Source of the DNA: Streptococcus sp. oral taxon 056 str. F0418
GTDB lineage: Bacteria; Bacillota; Bacilli; Lactobacillales; Streptococcaceae
Length of the DNA: 64,000 bases
NCBI RefSeq assembly: GCF_000220065.1
Contig: NZ_AFQU01000001.1
Coordinates: 992,001-1,056,000, forward strand
Reading direction: 5' to 3'
This document shows positions 18,795 to 27,970 of this stretch, one piece after another. Position numbers and translations under genes: made by a program. The first letter of the stretch is position 1. Each line of letters starts with the position of its first letter. Under the pieces are notes generated by a model, which did no database searches, was not told the DNA's origin, and saw nothing but the letters and a program-made list of their open reading frames with translations.

Positions 18795-19748
18795 TTAATT
18801 TTCACTATCTTTACACCATTTTTGAAAAGTTTTACTAAAGCGTATGATTTCTTCATGGTTCTGTAAATCAGACAAAGCATAAACAAATGTTTCCCTATCT
18901 GTGGCTTGTTGCTTTTGTAAGACAAAGATCGTCTTAGCTTGAGTTACAGAAGCAAAGAGATTTTCAGGCAAAGTAATCATCGCCACTAGTTGGGCTGAAT
19001 GCTTGAGCCACTCCTTAAATAAATCACTCTGTGGACTTGTTAAAAGATTATTGGGAGCCAAAAAAATTGCATAACCATCAGCCTTTACATATTTTAGCCC
19101 CTTCTCTATCAAAAGATGGTGGGCATAGGTATGTTCTGTCTGACTAGCTAGCTGGTAACGACTAGCAATCTGGTCATCTGGATAGTAACCGATAGGTAAA
19201 TCACTGATCATTACATCGCTTTCTTTCAAGACTTGCGGACGCACCGCATCTCCTTGAGCAAAATGTGCTTCTGACTTCATTACATCCGCTATACTAGCAG
19301 ATAAATCTATCAGCAAATCATCGATTTCAATTCCCAAATAATCAATTTGTTTCTGACTATTATTTAAGAGAGTTTCTGCCAGATTTCCCGTTCCGCTACC
19401 TAGCTCAAGAACAGTTATTTCAGACGCTTCTATTAATTGATCCATTAGAAATATCAATAAAAAGCCAATTGAATCTGGGGTGAATTGATGGTTAGCTTGT
19501 AAAGGCTCCGTTTGCGCTGCCTTCATCAATATAAATTGATAAGCCCGTCGCCACTCTTCCTTACTCAGTTCTAAAGCCTTTAGAGCCTGATTATTTTGCG
19601 TAACCTCTGCCAAATCTGTTTGCCCATCCAGATACATTCCATTCTGCTCAATTAGAGCATCATAAAAATTAGTTGACAAACTATTTTGAATCAGTTGGGT
19701 ATTCTCCAAAAGGAGCGTGTAGGCTTCTTCGATTTTTTCAAAATTCAT
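18795..19748 (-). CDS. Class I SAM-dependent methyltransferase (ComYH-like)
   Basis: This 317-residue protein has a SAM motif I (LELGSGTGNLAET) and a motif IV variant, SDLPIGYYPDDQ, in place of the NPPY of N6-adenine methylases. Adenine-specific DNA methylase is therefore the usual automatic name but doubtful. It lies 30 bases after comYG on the same strand. Its position matches comYH of other streptococci, reported as needed for natural transformation in S. mutans. Whether it methylates DNA, RNA or protein is not evident. Confidence 0.8.
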   Translation of the reverse strand: MNFEKIEEAYTLLLENTQLIQNSLSTNFYDALIEQNGMYLDGQTDLAEVTQNNQALKALELSKEEWRRAYQFILMKAAQTEPLQANHQFTPDSIGFLLIFLMDQLIEASEITVLELGSGTGNLAETLLNNSQKQIDYLGIEIDDLLIDLSASIADVMKSEAHFAQGDAVRPQVLKESDVMISDLPIGYYPDDQIASRYQLASQTEHTYAHHLLIEKGLKYVKADGYAIFLAPNNLLTSPQSDLFKEWLKHSAQLVAMITLPENLFASVTQAKTIFVLQKQQATDRETFVYALSDLQNHEEIIRFSKTFQKWCKDSEN

Positions 19749-19778
19749 GATTTCCTCCGCTCCCTATCTTATCAAAAT

Positions 19779-20192
19779 TTAGTCTTTTTTTCCATCATCC
19801 CTTACTTCTTGACTGGTCTCTTTCTTTTTTAGCTTTTTACTCTTTGTTTCATCCTCATTTGCCTGGCTTTTAGCATCATTTTTATCCTTGTCCTTTATAG
19901 AAAAGTTAAAATCATAAGTCCGATCTGAAACCTCTACTGCAACTAATAGATTTCCATTCTCTTTCTGATAACGGCTTTTCCCTTTGTTAAAAGACAATTC
20001 ACCACTATCTTTCGTCAGATCATTTTGTGTCAATAGAGCTATAGCATAAGCTGTTTGTCTTTCTTGTAAGAGCAGGAAATTGCGCTGATTTGCAGTTTGG
20101 CGATTAAGATAAAACTGTAACAATAAGCTGAACACAGCTGCCATTAGTAAAGCATACATCATCACTCCTGCTTTAATTTTCTTTTTCCACAC
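19779..20192 (-). CDS. comYG: Competence pilus protein ComYG (ComGG)
   Basis: This 137-residue protein has one N-terminal hydrophobic helix ([21 protein letters not shown]) but lacks the prepilin-peptidase motif of the other pseudopilins, as is usual for ComGG. The C-terminus is highly charged (Lys/Asp/Glu-rich). Its start overlaps comYF by 20 bases. It is a late gene of comYA-G and a minor component of the transformation pilus. Confidence 0.85.
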   Translation of the reverse strand: MWKKKIKAGVMMYALLMAAVFSLLLQFYLNRQTANQRNFLLLQERQTAYAIALLTQNDLTKDSGELSFNKGKSRYQKENGNLLVAVEVSDRTYDFNFSIKDKDKNDAKSQANEDETKSKKLKKKETSQEVRDDGKKD

Positions 20193-20607
20193 GATAGATG
20201 TACTCTCTTTCTAAGCCGTCTTTAAATTGCAAAACCAAATGAACTATTTTAGACTCTTGATAAATTTGGGCATCTTTTAAACCATAGACCATCGGCTGAT
20301 AGCCACGTCCTGTAGCATCTGTCTTTCTAAAATCATCGCTTTTAGATTTACCAAAAGCTATTGACTTTCCATCTTGCTTAACATATAACTTATTTTGCTC
20401 GACTTTTTCAAAATGACTACGCGATAATTCGACATCTAGCTGGTCTGCAAATAAAAGCCATTCCTTTATCTTGCTTTGTTCTTGATAGCGTATTTCGCTT
20501 GCCAATAACTTTGTCATAGCTTGAAATACCAAGAGTCCCCCACTAATAACCATAAGGGCAACAAGTGCTTCTAACAAGGTAAAAGCAGCTATTTTAGCGT
20601 TTCTCAA
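20173..20607 (-). CDS. comYF: Competence pilus minor pilin ComYF (ComGF)
   Basis: This 144-residue prepilin has the processing motif [17 protein letters not shown] near its N-terminus. No ATG is available upstream of that motif; the gene appears to start with TTG at 20607, ten bases after GAGAGGAG. It overlaps comYE by 14 bases. It would be cleaved by ComC and incorporated in the competence pilus. Confidence 0.85.
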   Translation of the reverse strand: MRNAKIAAFTLLEALVALMVISGGLLVFQAMTKLLASEIRYQEQSKIKEWLLFADQLDVELSRSHFEKVEQNKLYVKQDGKSIAFGKSKSDDFRKTDATGRGYQPMVYGLKDAQIYQESKIVHLVLQFKDGLEREYIYRVEKEN

Positions 20608-20886
20608 CGTGAATCAACTCCTCTCCCTGGTAGAACACTCGAATCTGATCCTTGTTCCGCTGAACCTGAACCTGTATACCATTTAACTGAAGCTGGTCCT
20701 GCCCTGTCTGGAGGGCCATCTGAGCCACCCGCAAGACCTCTTCTTTTTGCAAAATCGCTAGCGTTTCTCTGCGAGAATAAGAAATTTGATGAAGTAATAA
20801 ACTAGCAATAATAGAGAAAATGCCTAAAGCTAACAGTGCTTCTAATAAAATCGTTGCCTTAATTTGTTGTTTTTTAAATTTCCCAT
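20594..20886 (-). CDS. comYE: Competence pilus minor pilin ComYE (ComGE), start disrupted by homopolymer frameshift
   Basis: The segment [17 protein letters not shown] is a second, distinct prepilin signal, followed by a ComGE-like domain ending LIHVEKR. As given, it is read in frame with comYD, producing one long protein. One extra base in the T6 run at 20870-20875 would make the ATG at 20886 open a ~97-residue ComYE ([12 protein letters not shown]) and let comYD stop just downstream. That matches the separate overlapping genes of other streptococci, so the fusion is probably not natural. Confidence 0.8.
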
Positions 20887-21286
20887 TTCCAATATAAAGC
20901 TGATAAGTCACTCGTCCTTCCTTGGTTTGAAATTGAATCTTGCTAAGTGAAGAATTCCCCCCTACTTTATCAAATTGAATCTGCTCTTCCTCCAATAACT
21001 GAACACTTTTTGGAATCTTTAGCTGAGCATAGCCATTTGAAATTCCCTGTTTTGAAATTTGTAAGACTAGCTTACCCTGAGAAGAGGTACTAAGCTTCTG
21101 ACTTTCTTGATAAAAATGTTCAAATTCTAAAAAGAATATTTTTGACTGAATTTGCTCAAAAGAGGCTTGAACAGAGGTTGATAAAGCTATCAAGATGAAG
21201 CTACTAATCATTAAAACCAAAAGGCTTTCCAATACCGTAAAGGCCTTAATTGGCAACTGCCTGAGTTTCTCTATTGTTTTTTCCAT
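20859..21286 (-). CDS. comYD: Competence pilus minor pilin ComYD (ComGD), stop lost by homopolymer frameshift
   Basis: The start at 21286 (MEKTIEKLRQLPIKAFTVLE) overlaps comYC by 41 bases. The prepilin motif is KAFTVLESLLVLMISSF. Restoring one base in the run at 20870-20875 ends the protein at TTN, about 142 residues, the normal ComGD size. In the sequence as given it reads on into comYE. ComGD is a minor pseudopilin of the DNA-uptake pilus. Confidence 0.85.
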
Positions 21287-21563
21287 AGTAGGCCTTATAA
21301 GAATCTGCTTGCTTTTGACTGATATTTCCAGCAGCAACTAGTTTACTAAGCGTTGCTTGCTCTCCTGTATTTTTAAGCTCATATAACTCTGCTTGGCTCT
21401 CTACTACTTTGACAACCGCAGCATTTCCAGTATCTGAAACGGCCTCTTTTTGCTTGGTTAGATTAGGGACAAACAAGAGCATCAAAACACTGATGATCAG
21501 AAGCACAATTAACATTTCCACTAAAGTAAAGGCTTTAACGCGTAATTTTTTTAATTTGTTCAT
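21246..21563 (-). CDS. comYC: Competence major pseudopilin ComYC (ComGC)
   Basis: This 105-residue prepilin has the class-3 signal KAFTLVEMLIVLLIISVLMLL. The short globular tail ends ETQAVAN. It is the major subunit of the type IV competence pilus that captures extracellular DNA. Its ATG overlaps the comYB stop (ATGA). Confidence 0.93.
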   Translation of the reverse strand: MNKLKKLRVKAFTLVEMLIVLLIISVLMLLFVPNLTKQKEAVSDTGNAAVVKVVESQAELYELKNTGEQATLSKLVAAGNISQKQADSYKAYYGKNNRETQAVAN

Positions 21564-22582
21564 AGATGAACCTCCATATTTTGATAAAGGGGCAAAAGCA
21601 TTGCCGCATACAATAAAACAATCATTAATGCCACAAAAACAAAGACTAAGGGTTGAATCAAGTTCATAGATCTATTGACCCGACTAAAAAATTCCTCCCA
21701 GGTCTTAAAGGCATAAATTTCTAATTCACTTCCTAGCTTAGATTTGACTTCCCCATATTCGATGATTAGGGACAATTCCTTTTTGAAAAAAGGATAAGAA
21801 GAAATCTTTTGTGAGAATTCCTGACCATTCTGTAAAGCTAAACTTAAGTCTTGGCCAATTTCTTGAAATAGAGCTGATTTCTGGCTCTGCATGATTTGAA
21901 AAATTTGACTAAGCTCTAAGCCTTGTCCAATCATATTTCCCCACTCACGTGCGTAATAGGCTGTTAGATAAATCTTTACAAACGATCCGATAAAAGGGAT
22001 GCGAGCCAAAAGTGAATAGATTACAATTTTTTTCCGACGCTTAAAGGCTAAGTATGTACCACCGACTAAGCCAACCAGAGTCAAGATGCTTATCAAAAAA
22101 ATACTCGGCAACTGGCTGATAATCTGAGTAGCAAGGTTTTGACTAGTTAACTGAGGCAAAAGATAATTTCTCAACCCCATCATAATCATCACCAAAAAGC
22201 CAAGAAGCATCATAGGGTAAGTTGCTACTTCTATTAATTTCTTTTTGACTTTGCTTACATTATCCAAGTATTCCTCGATTTTCAGCAAAGCGAGAGATAG
22301 GTTACCATGTAACTCCGCCAACGATAATTGAGTTGACACTGCATGTGAAAATCCCATCCCAGCCATAATCTCTGAAAATGTCTGGCCACTCGCCAAGCCT
22401 TGACGCATCTGTTGGACATAGGCTGATTCTAAAAGAGCGCTTCGCCCTAAAAAGTCTACAATCTCTGCTAAGTGAAAACCACTAGAAAACAAATTATTAA
22501 ATAGCTCGATAATCTTTTTTTGCTTAGCAGTTCCTAATCTTTTCTGCCTGTTCTTGCTCAGGATGGATATGTCCCGCTGCAA
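21560..22582 (-). CDS. comYB: Competence pilus platform membrane protein ComYB (ComGB)
   Basis: This GspF-family protein has three membrane regions, the last ending VFVFVALMIVLLYAAMLLPLY. The conserved start QKKIIELFNNLFSSGFHL is clear. The start codon is not. The frame is open to an ATG at 22645, but that would overlap comYA by 122 bases. A TTG at 22582 (LQRDIS) fits the family N-terminus better, giving about 340 residues, though no ribosome site is evident. It anchors the pilus assembly with ATPase ComYA. Confidence 0.88.
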   Translation of the reverse strand: MQRDISILSKNRQKRLGTAKQKKIIELFNNLFSSGFHLAEIVDFLGRSALLESAYVQQMRQGLASGQTFSEIMAGMGFSHAVSTQLSLAELHGNLSLALLKIEEYLDNVSKVKKKLIEVATYPMMLLGFLVMIMMGLRNYLLPQLTSQNLATQIISQLPSIFLISILTLVGLVGGTYLAFKRRKKIVIYSLLARIPFIGSFVKIYLTAYYAREWGNMIGQGLELSQIFQIMQSQKSALFQEIGQDLSLALQNGQEFSQKISSYPFFKKELSLIIEYGEVKSKLGSELEIYAFKTWEEFFSRVNRSMNLIQPLVFVFVALMIVLLYAAMLLPLYQNMEVHL

Positions 22583-23465
22583 GAAGCTGATCAATCTGTT
22601 GATTCCAGTTGGTTGGTTTGTGCTCTTGGTAGTTGCTGTTGGCAAAGTCTATCACACCTCCTCCCCCAATCAAGCGCTGGTAACAAACACCCTGTAAAAC
22701 AATCTTTAGCTCTTCCTCGCTGACACCCAACTCCAACAAGCGCTCATACACACCTGGAATACTTTTAGCATGAATCGTCGAAAAGACTGTAGCTCCTGTC
22801 AAGCTAGCTCGAACCACAGCTCTCGCTGTTTCACTATCTCGAATTTCCCCAATAATCAACAAGTCCGGACGGTGGCGCAGGGAAAGTTTAATCAGACTCT
22901 CATAGGTCAGACCAATCGTTTCATTCAACTGTAGCTGAAGCATTTCTTCTTGTTTTATTTCAACAGGATCTTCAATGGACATGACCTGTTGACCCTTAAA
23001 TTTTAGCTGAGCTAATTGATACATGAGAGTGGTTTTACCACTCCCTACTGGTCCCGAAAAAAGATAGAGTCCCCTATCTTTAAATTTTTCTCTCAATTCA
23101 GGAAAGTGAGTAAACCAAAATTTTAGCTCTGTCTCTTCATCATGTAAAAGTCGAATAACCAGGCTTTCAAAACCACGATAGTCTCCTACTGTAGATAAGC
23201 GAATTGACGTTTCCTTATCATCATAACGATAATCACAGGACCCCAGCTGACTACGACGCTTTTCACCCACATTCATCCCAGCTAAAAACTTAAAATGGCT
23301 GATGACAGCTGCTAATTGATCAAATTCATAGGTTTGAATAAAACGCCGCTCATCGCCAATGCGCATATACAGCTCGTAACATCCTTCCTTCGGTACAAAA
23401 TAGATATCTTGTGCCTGCTCTTTCTTAGCTTGCCGAACAATAGCTTGAGCAATTTCTTGAACCAT
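22524..23465 (-). CDS. comYA: Competence pilus assembly ATPase ComYA (ComGA)
   Basis: This 313-residue GspE-like ATPase starts at 23465 right after AGGAGG. It has Walker A SGPVGSGKTTLMYQL, Asp box SIEDPVE, Walker B LLIIGEIRDSETAR and the His box FSTIHAKS. It powers assembly of the transformation pilus from ComYC-G. It is the first gene of the operon, with a SigX box (TGCGAATA) about 52 bases upstream. Its 3' end overlaps comYB. Confidence 0.95.
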   Translation of the reverse strand: MVQEIAQAIVRQAKKEQAQDIYFVPKEGCYELYMRIGDERRFIQTYEFDQLAAVISHFKFLAGMNVGEKRRSQLGSCDYRYDDKETSIRLSTVGDYRGFESLVIRLLHDEETELKFWFTHFPELREKFKDRGLYLFSGPVGSGKTTLMYQLAQLKFKGQQVMSIEDPVEIKQEEMLQLQLNETIGLTYESLIKLSLRHRPDLLIIGEIRDSETARAVVRASLTGATVFSTIHAKSIPGVYERLLELGVSEEELKIVLQGVCYQRLIGGGGVIDFANSNYQEHKPTNWNQQIDQLLAAGHIHPEQEQAEKIRNC

Positions 23466-23516
23466 AAATCCTCCTAAAAAGAAATACAAGACACTTTCAC
23501 GCCTTGCCTAATTACT

Positions 23517-23524
23517 TATTCGCA
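23517..23524 (-). promoter_or_regulatory. SigX (ComX) cin-box of the comY operon
   Basis: On the minus strand TGCGAATA matches the competence sigma-factor box T[A/G]CGAATA. It lies just upstream of comYA and parallels the TACGAATA box of ssbB at 6219-6226. Confidence 0.85.
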
Positions 23525-23551
23525 AACAAATCAAAAAAGCCGATAAAAATA

Positions 23552-23929
23552 TCAGCTTTCTTCTTTTTTATCTCTCATTCGGCAAGTACGGTGCTTCTCT
23601 ATACCAGCTTGCTTAGCATATCCTGGCCGAATTTTACTATTTGGAATCACTTTTTCATTCTCTAGGAGCAGGATAGATCGATATTGTTGCACATAGTCAT
23701 CACACTCTTCACACCATCTCACATCATCCTCAATCCAAAAAACCGTCATTAAATCACTCCGGCTCTTATATAGTTTAAACTCTTTCTCAAGCTCCAACCA
23801 TCTAGTTTTATAGAATTTTAGAGCATCATAATAATTCTCAAATTTTTGTTCTTGAACAATATCTTTTTCCCAGCCATCCAAGAACCACCAGGGTTCATAG
23901 TCCCCATACATCTCTATTACACAATACAT
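23552..23929 (-). CDS. DUF1033 family protein
   Basis: This 125-residue cytosolic protein begins MYCVIEMYGDYEPWWFLDGW and ends with a basic tail. It matches the streptococcal DUF1033 family, which typically lies between rpoC and comYA as here. It has a Cys pair (WCEECDDY) but no recognised catalytic motif. The start follows AAAGGAAG. Function is unknown. Confidence 0.8.
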   Translation of the reverse strand: MYCVIEMYGDYEPWWFLDGWEKDIVQEQKFENYYDALKFYKTRWLELEKEFKLYKSRSDLMTVFWIEDDVRWCEECDDYVQQYRSILLLENEKVIPNSKIRPGYAKQAGIEKHRTCRMRDKKEES

Positions 23930-24095
23930 ATTTTCTTCCTTTGTACCGTATATTATATAAGAATTCCTTTGAGATTAAAATTATTTTGCTTATTTTTTTG
24001 ATAAATAAAAATATACACCAGCCACTAACTCTCTGTAAATCATTCTATACACTGATTTTGTATCCAGATTTCTTAGATGTATTTTACTTCTGGAT
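23930..24095. other. AT-rich intergenic spacer
   Basis: Between the DUF1033 start and repeat copy B I see no intact gene. It should contain the promoter of the DUF1033 gene on the minus strand, but no clear -35/-10 pair stands out. Confidence 0.3.
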
Positions 24096-24275
24096 AAAAA
24101 GAGGCTGGGACAAAAGTCCTAGCCTCTCAATTGTCTTTGGCTTGTCGAGCAAGACGCAGTGGTTGAGTGGGCTCTACTACGCTGATTTCATCAGCTTTTA
24201 CAGCCCTACTCAACTGTGCGGAGGTGGGACGATGAAATCGAATTCTAACGAATTACCGATTTCTGTCCCACTCTC
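24096..24275 (-). repeat. 180-bp dispersed intergenic repeat, copy B (inverted relative to copy A)
   Basis: Read on the minus strand this element matches 8420-8600 at all but about four positions, from GAGAGTGGGACAGAAATC to the terminal hairpin and T run. It begins seven bases after the rpoC stop, so its hairpin end can act as the rpoC terminator. Both copies are oriented so the hairpin is distal to the adjacent gene. Confidence 0.9.
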
Positions 24276-24282
24276 ACTAATG

Positions 24283-27200
24283 TTATTCTGTTACAACTGA
24301 TTCAGTTGTTTCAACTCCTTCAGGGTTCACCACAACCTCATCAATGATTTCAACTTCATTAATGGCCTGTGGTTCTAAGTTACGGTAACGAGCCATACCT
24401 GTACCAGCTGGAATAATCTTACCGATGATAACATTTTCCTTAAGGCCAAGGAGATGGTCTTTCTTACCACGGATAGCAGCATCTGTCAGGACACGAGTTG
24501 TTTCCTGGAAGGAAGCTGCAGACAAGAAGCTGTTTGTCTCAAGGGAAGCCTTGGTGATTCCCATAAGGACTGGACGAGCTGTCGCAGGTACTCCACCTGA
24601 GATAACCACATCACGGTTAGCATCTGTAAAGTCTGTAATATCCATAAGAGTTCCCATGAGAAGATCTGTATCACCTGGATCCATGACACGTACTTTACGG
24701 ATCATTTGACGAACCATTACTTCGATGTGTTTGTCGCCGATTTCTACCCCTTGGCTGCGGTAAACTTTCTGTACCTCAGCAAGTAGGTAAGTTTCAACGG
24801 ACAAGACATCACGAACAGCTAGCAAATGCTTAGGCTGGATAGAACCTTCGGTCAAAGCTGCACCACGAGACACTTGGTCACCCACTTCAACTTTCATACG
24901 AGCTGTAAATGGCACCACATACTCGCCTTCGCCAGTTTGTCCCTTGACAAAGACCTTCTTGGTACGAGTAGAAGCATCTTCTTCGATGGCTGTAACCTCA
25001 CCTTTAACTTCAGTGATGACCGCTTCCCCTTTCGGATTACGGGCTTCAAAGATTTCTTGGATACGAGGAAGACCTTGCGTGATATCTGAGCTTGAAGCAA
25101 CACCACCCGTGTGGAAGGTACGCATGGTCAACTGTGTACCAGGTTCACCGATCGATTGAGCAGCGATTGTTCCGACTGCTTCACCCACTTCAACTGCATC
25201 ACCAGTTGCCAAGTTGATTCCATAACAGTGACGGCAGACACCGTGACGAGTATTACATGTTAGAACACTGCGAATGGTTACTTCCGTCACGCCAGCATTA
25301 ACAACTTGACGTGCCATATCCTCTGTTACAAGAACATTAGCAGGAACTAAGACCTCTCCAGTCTCAGGATGTTTGATGGATTTCTTAGTATAGCGACCTA
25401 CCAAACGCTCTTCAAGAGGTTCGATCATTTCCTTACCATCTGTGATAGAAGTGATAAGAAGTCCACGATCTGTTCCACAGTCATCTTCACGGATGATAAC
25501 GTCTTGAGCCACGTCAACCAAACGACGTGTCAAGTAACCAGAGTCGGCTGTTTTAAGGGCCGTATCCGTCATACCTTTACGAGCACCGTGAGTTGAGAAG
25601 AACATTTCGAGTACTGACAAACCTTCACGGAAGTTAGACAAGATTGGCAATTCCATGATACGTCCATTTGGCGCAGCCATCAAACCACGCATACCAGCAA
25701 GTTGTGAGAAGTTTGAGATGTTACCACGTGCTCCGGAATCCATCATCATAACAATTGGATTTTTCGGATCTTGACTAGCCGTTAAACGTTTTTCAAGTTT
25801 CTCACGTGCAGCACGCCATTCGTCAGTAACCGCATTGTAGCGTTCATCATCCGTAATCATACCACGGCGGAATTGCTTCGTGATTTGATCTACACGTTGG
25901 TGAGATTCTTCGATAATTTCTGCCTTATCTTCTACAACTGGGATATCCGCAATACCAACCGTCAGACCAGCCAATGTAGAATGGTGGTAACCTAAGTCTT
26001 TCAAGCGGTCAAGAAGAGCAGATGTTTCTGTTGTACGGAAGCGTTTGAAGATCTCAGCGATGATATTACCAAGATTTTTCTTCTTAAATGGAACATTTAA
26101 TTCCAGTTCTTGGATCGCTTCTTTGATATCTTTTCCTGGTTCTAAGAAGTATTTATCTGGAACGCCTTCAGTCAAGTTAGCATTGGTTGGCTCTTGCAGA
26201 TACGGTAATTCCTCAGGCATAATTGCATTAAATAGAATTTTACCGACTGTTGTCATTAAAATCTTATGTTTTTGTGATGCTGTCCATGGTTTTTTGAGAC
26301 TATCAGTAGCAATACCGACACGAGTATGCAAATGAACGTAGCCATTACGAAGTGCCATAACAGCTTCATCCATATCCTTAAAGACCATTCCTTCGCCTTC
26401 ACGGCCAGCTTCTTCCATGGTTAGGTAATAGTTACCCAAGACCATATCCTGAGACGGCGTTACAACTGGTTTACCATCTTTAGGGTTCAAGATGTGCTCA
26501 GCAGCCAGCATCAAGATGCGTGCTTCAGCCTGTGCTTCTTCAGATAATGGTACGTGGATAGCCATTTGGTCACCATCAAAGTCGGCATTGTAGGCTTCAC
26601 AGACCAGTGGGTGCAGGCGCAAAGCTTTACCATCAATCAAAACGGGCTCAAAGGCCTGAATTCCCAAACGGTGGAGGGTCGGTGCGCGATTAAGAAGCAC
26701 TGGGTGTTCTTTAATCACTTCTTCTAAAATATCCCAGATGCGCTCATCTCCACGCTCTACCAGACGTTTAGCTGCTTTTACGTTTTGCACGATGTCACGC
26801 GCAACGATTTCACGCATTACAAAAGGTTTGAAGAGCTCGATCGCCATTTCACGTGGCACGCCACATTGGTACATCTTAAGAGTTGGACCAACGGCGATAA
26901 CGGAACGACCTGAGAAGTCAACCCGTTTACCAAGCAAGTTTTGACGGAAGCGTCCTTGTTTCCCTTTGAGCATGTGACTCAATGATTTAAGCGGACGGCT
27001 ACCTGGACCTGTAATTGGACGACCACGACGACCGTTATCAATCAAAGCATCCACCGCTTCTTGAAGCATACGCTTCTCATTTTGAACGATGATACCTGGC
27101 GCATTCAACTCAAGCAAGCGAGCCAAACGGTTGTTCCGGTTGATAACACGGCGATAGAGATCATTGAGGTCAGAAGCCGCAAAACGACCACCATCCAGCT

Positions 27201-27930
27201 GAACCATCGGACGCAAATCTGGCGGAATAACCGGCAGGATATTGAGAACCATCCATTCTGGTTTATTGCCAGACTTGTAGAAGGCGTCCAAAACGTCCAA
27301 GCGACGAACTGCCTTCACACGTTTTTGACCAGTTGCAGTTTTTAATTCCTCTTTAAGGGCCGTAATTTCAGCTTTTAAGTCCACTTGTTTCAAGAGATCT
27401 TGAATAGCCTCAGCCCCCATTTTAGCTACAAACGAACCCGCACCATACTCACGCAAACGCTCACGGTACTCACGTTCCGTCATAATAGACTTGTGCTCAA
27501 GCGGTGTATCCTTAGGATCAATCACCACATAAGCTGCAAAGTAGATGACTTCTTCAAGAGCACGAGGACTCATATCCAAAGTAAGTCCCATACGACTTGG
27601 AATTCCTTTAAAGTACCAAATATGTGAGACTGGCGCTTTCAATTCGATGTGTCCCATACGTTCACGACGAACTTTGGCACGAGTGACTTCAACACCACAG
27701 CGGTCACAAATAATTCCCTTGTAACGAATCCGTTTGTACTTACCACAGGCACATTCCCAGTCCTTAGTTGGACCAAAGATCACTTCATCAAAAAGTCCTT
27801 CGCGTTCTGGTTTCAATGTACGGTAATTGATTGTTTCAGGTTTCTTCACTTCCCCATAAGACCATGAACGGACCTTATTGGGAGAAGCTAGGGTGATTTG
27901 CATACTTTTAAAACGATTTACATCAACCAC
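24283..27930 (-). CDS. rpoC: DNA-directed RNA polymerase subunit beta'
   Basis: This 1215-residue protein has the N-terminal zinc-binding CACGKYKR...CDRCGVEV, the catalytic [10 protein letters not shown] metal site, the DSGARGN bridge region and the C-terminal zinc site [13 protein letters not shown]. The start is GTG at 27930 ([16 protein letters not shown]) after AAAGG. It forms the polymerase clamp and active centre with RpoB encoded 40 bases upstream. Transcription probably ends in repeat copy B. Confidence 0.98.
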   Translation of the reverse strand: MVDVNRFKSMQITLASPNKVRSWSYGEVKKPETINYRTLKPEREGLFDEVIFGPTKDWECACGKYKRIRYKGIICDRCGVEVTRAKVRRERMGHIELKAPVSHIWYFKGIPSRMGLTLDMSPRALEEVIYFAAYVVIDPKDTPLEHKSIMTEREYRERLREYGAGSFVAKMGAEAIQDLLKQVDLKAEITALKEELKTATGQKRVKAVRRLDVLDAFYKSGNKPEWMVLNILPVIPPDLRPMVQLDGGRFAASDLNDLYRRVINRNNRLARLLELNAPGIIVQNEKRMLQEAVDALIDNGRRGRPITGPGSRPLKSLSHMLKGKQGRFRQNLLGKRVDFSGRSVIAVGPTLKMYQCGVPREMAIELFKPFVMREIVARDIVQNVKAAKRLVERGDERIWDILEEVIKEHPVLLNRAPTLHRLGIQAFEPVLIDGKALRLHPLVCEAYNADFDGDQMAIHVPLSEEAQAEARILMLAAEHILNPKDGKPVVTPSQDMVLGNYYLTMEEAGREGEGMVFKDMDEAVMALRNGYVHLHTRVGIATDSLKKPWTASQKHKILMTTVGKILFNAIMPEELPYLQEPTNANLTEGVPDKYFLEPGKDIKEAIQELELNVPFKKKNLGNIIAEIFKRFRTTETSALLDRLKDLGYHHSTLAGLTVGIADIPVVEDKAEIIEESHQRVDQITKQFRRGMITDDERYNAVTDEWRAAREKLEKRLTASQDPKNPIVMMMDSGARGNISNFSQLAGMRGLMAAPNGRIMELPILSNFREGLSVLEMFFSTHGARKGMTDTALKTADSGYLTRRLVDVAQDVIIREDDCGTDRGLLITSITDGKEMIEPLEERLVGRYTKKSIKHPETGEVLVPANVLVTEDMARQVVNAGVTEVTIRSVLTCNTRHGVCRHCYGINLATGDAVEVGEAVGTIAAQSIGEPGTQLTMRTFHTGGVASSSDITQGLPRIQEIFEARNPKGEAVITEVKGEVTAIEEDASTRTKKVFVKGQTGEGEYVVPFTARMKVEVGDQVSRGAALTEGSIQPKHLLAVRDVLSVETYLLAEVQKVYRSQGVEIGDKHIEVMVRQMIRKVRVMDPGDTDLLMGTLMDITDFTDANRDVVISGGVPATARPVLMGITKASLETNSFLSAASFQETTRVLTDAAIRGKKDHLLGLKENVIIGKIIPAGTGMARYRNLEPQAINEVEIIDEVVVNPEGVETTESVVTE

Positions 27931-27970
27931 TATTTCTTACCTTTCTTCATTTTCTAGTCAGTGTGAAGAA

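Noticed and set aside
23941..24300. A 119-codon plus-strand frame before rpoC
   Set aside because: About half of it is the repeat copy B, and the rest has no family resemblance or ribosome site.
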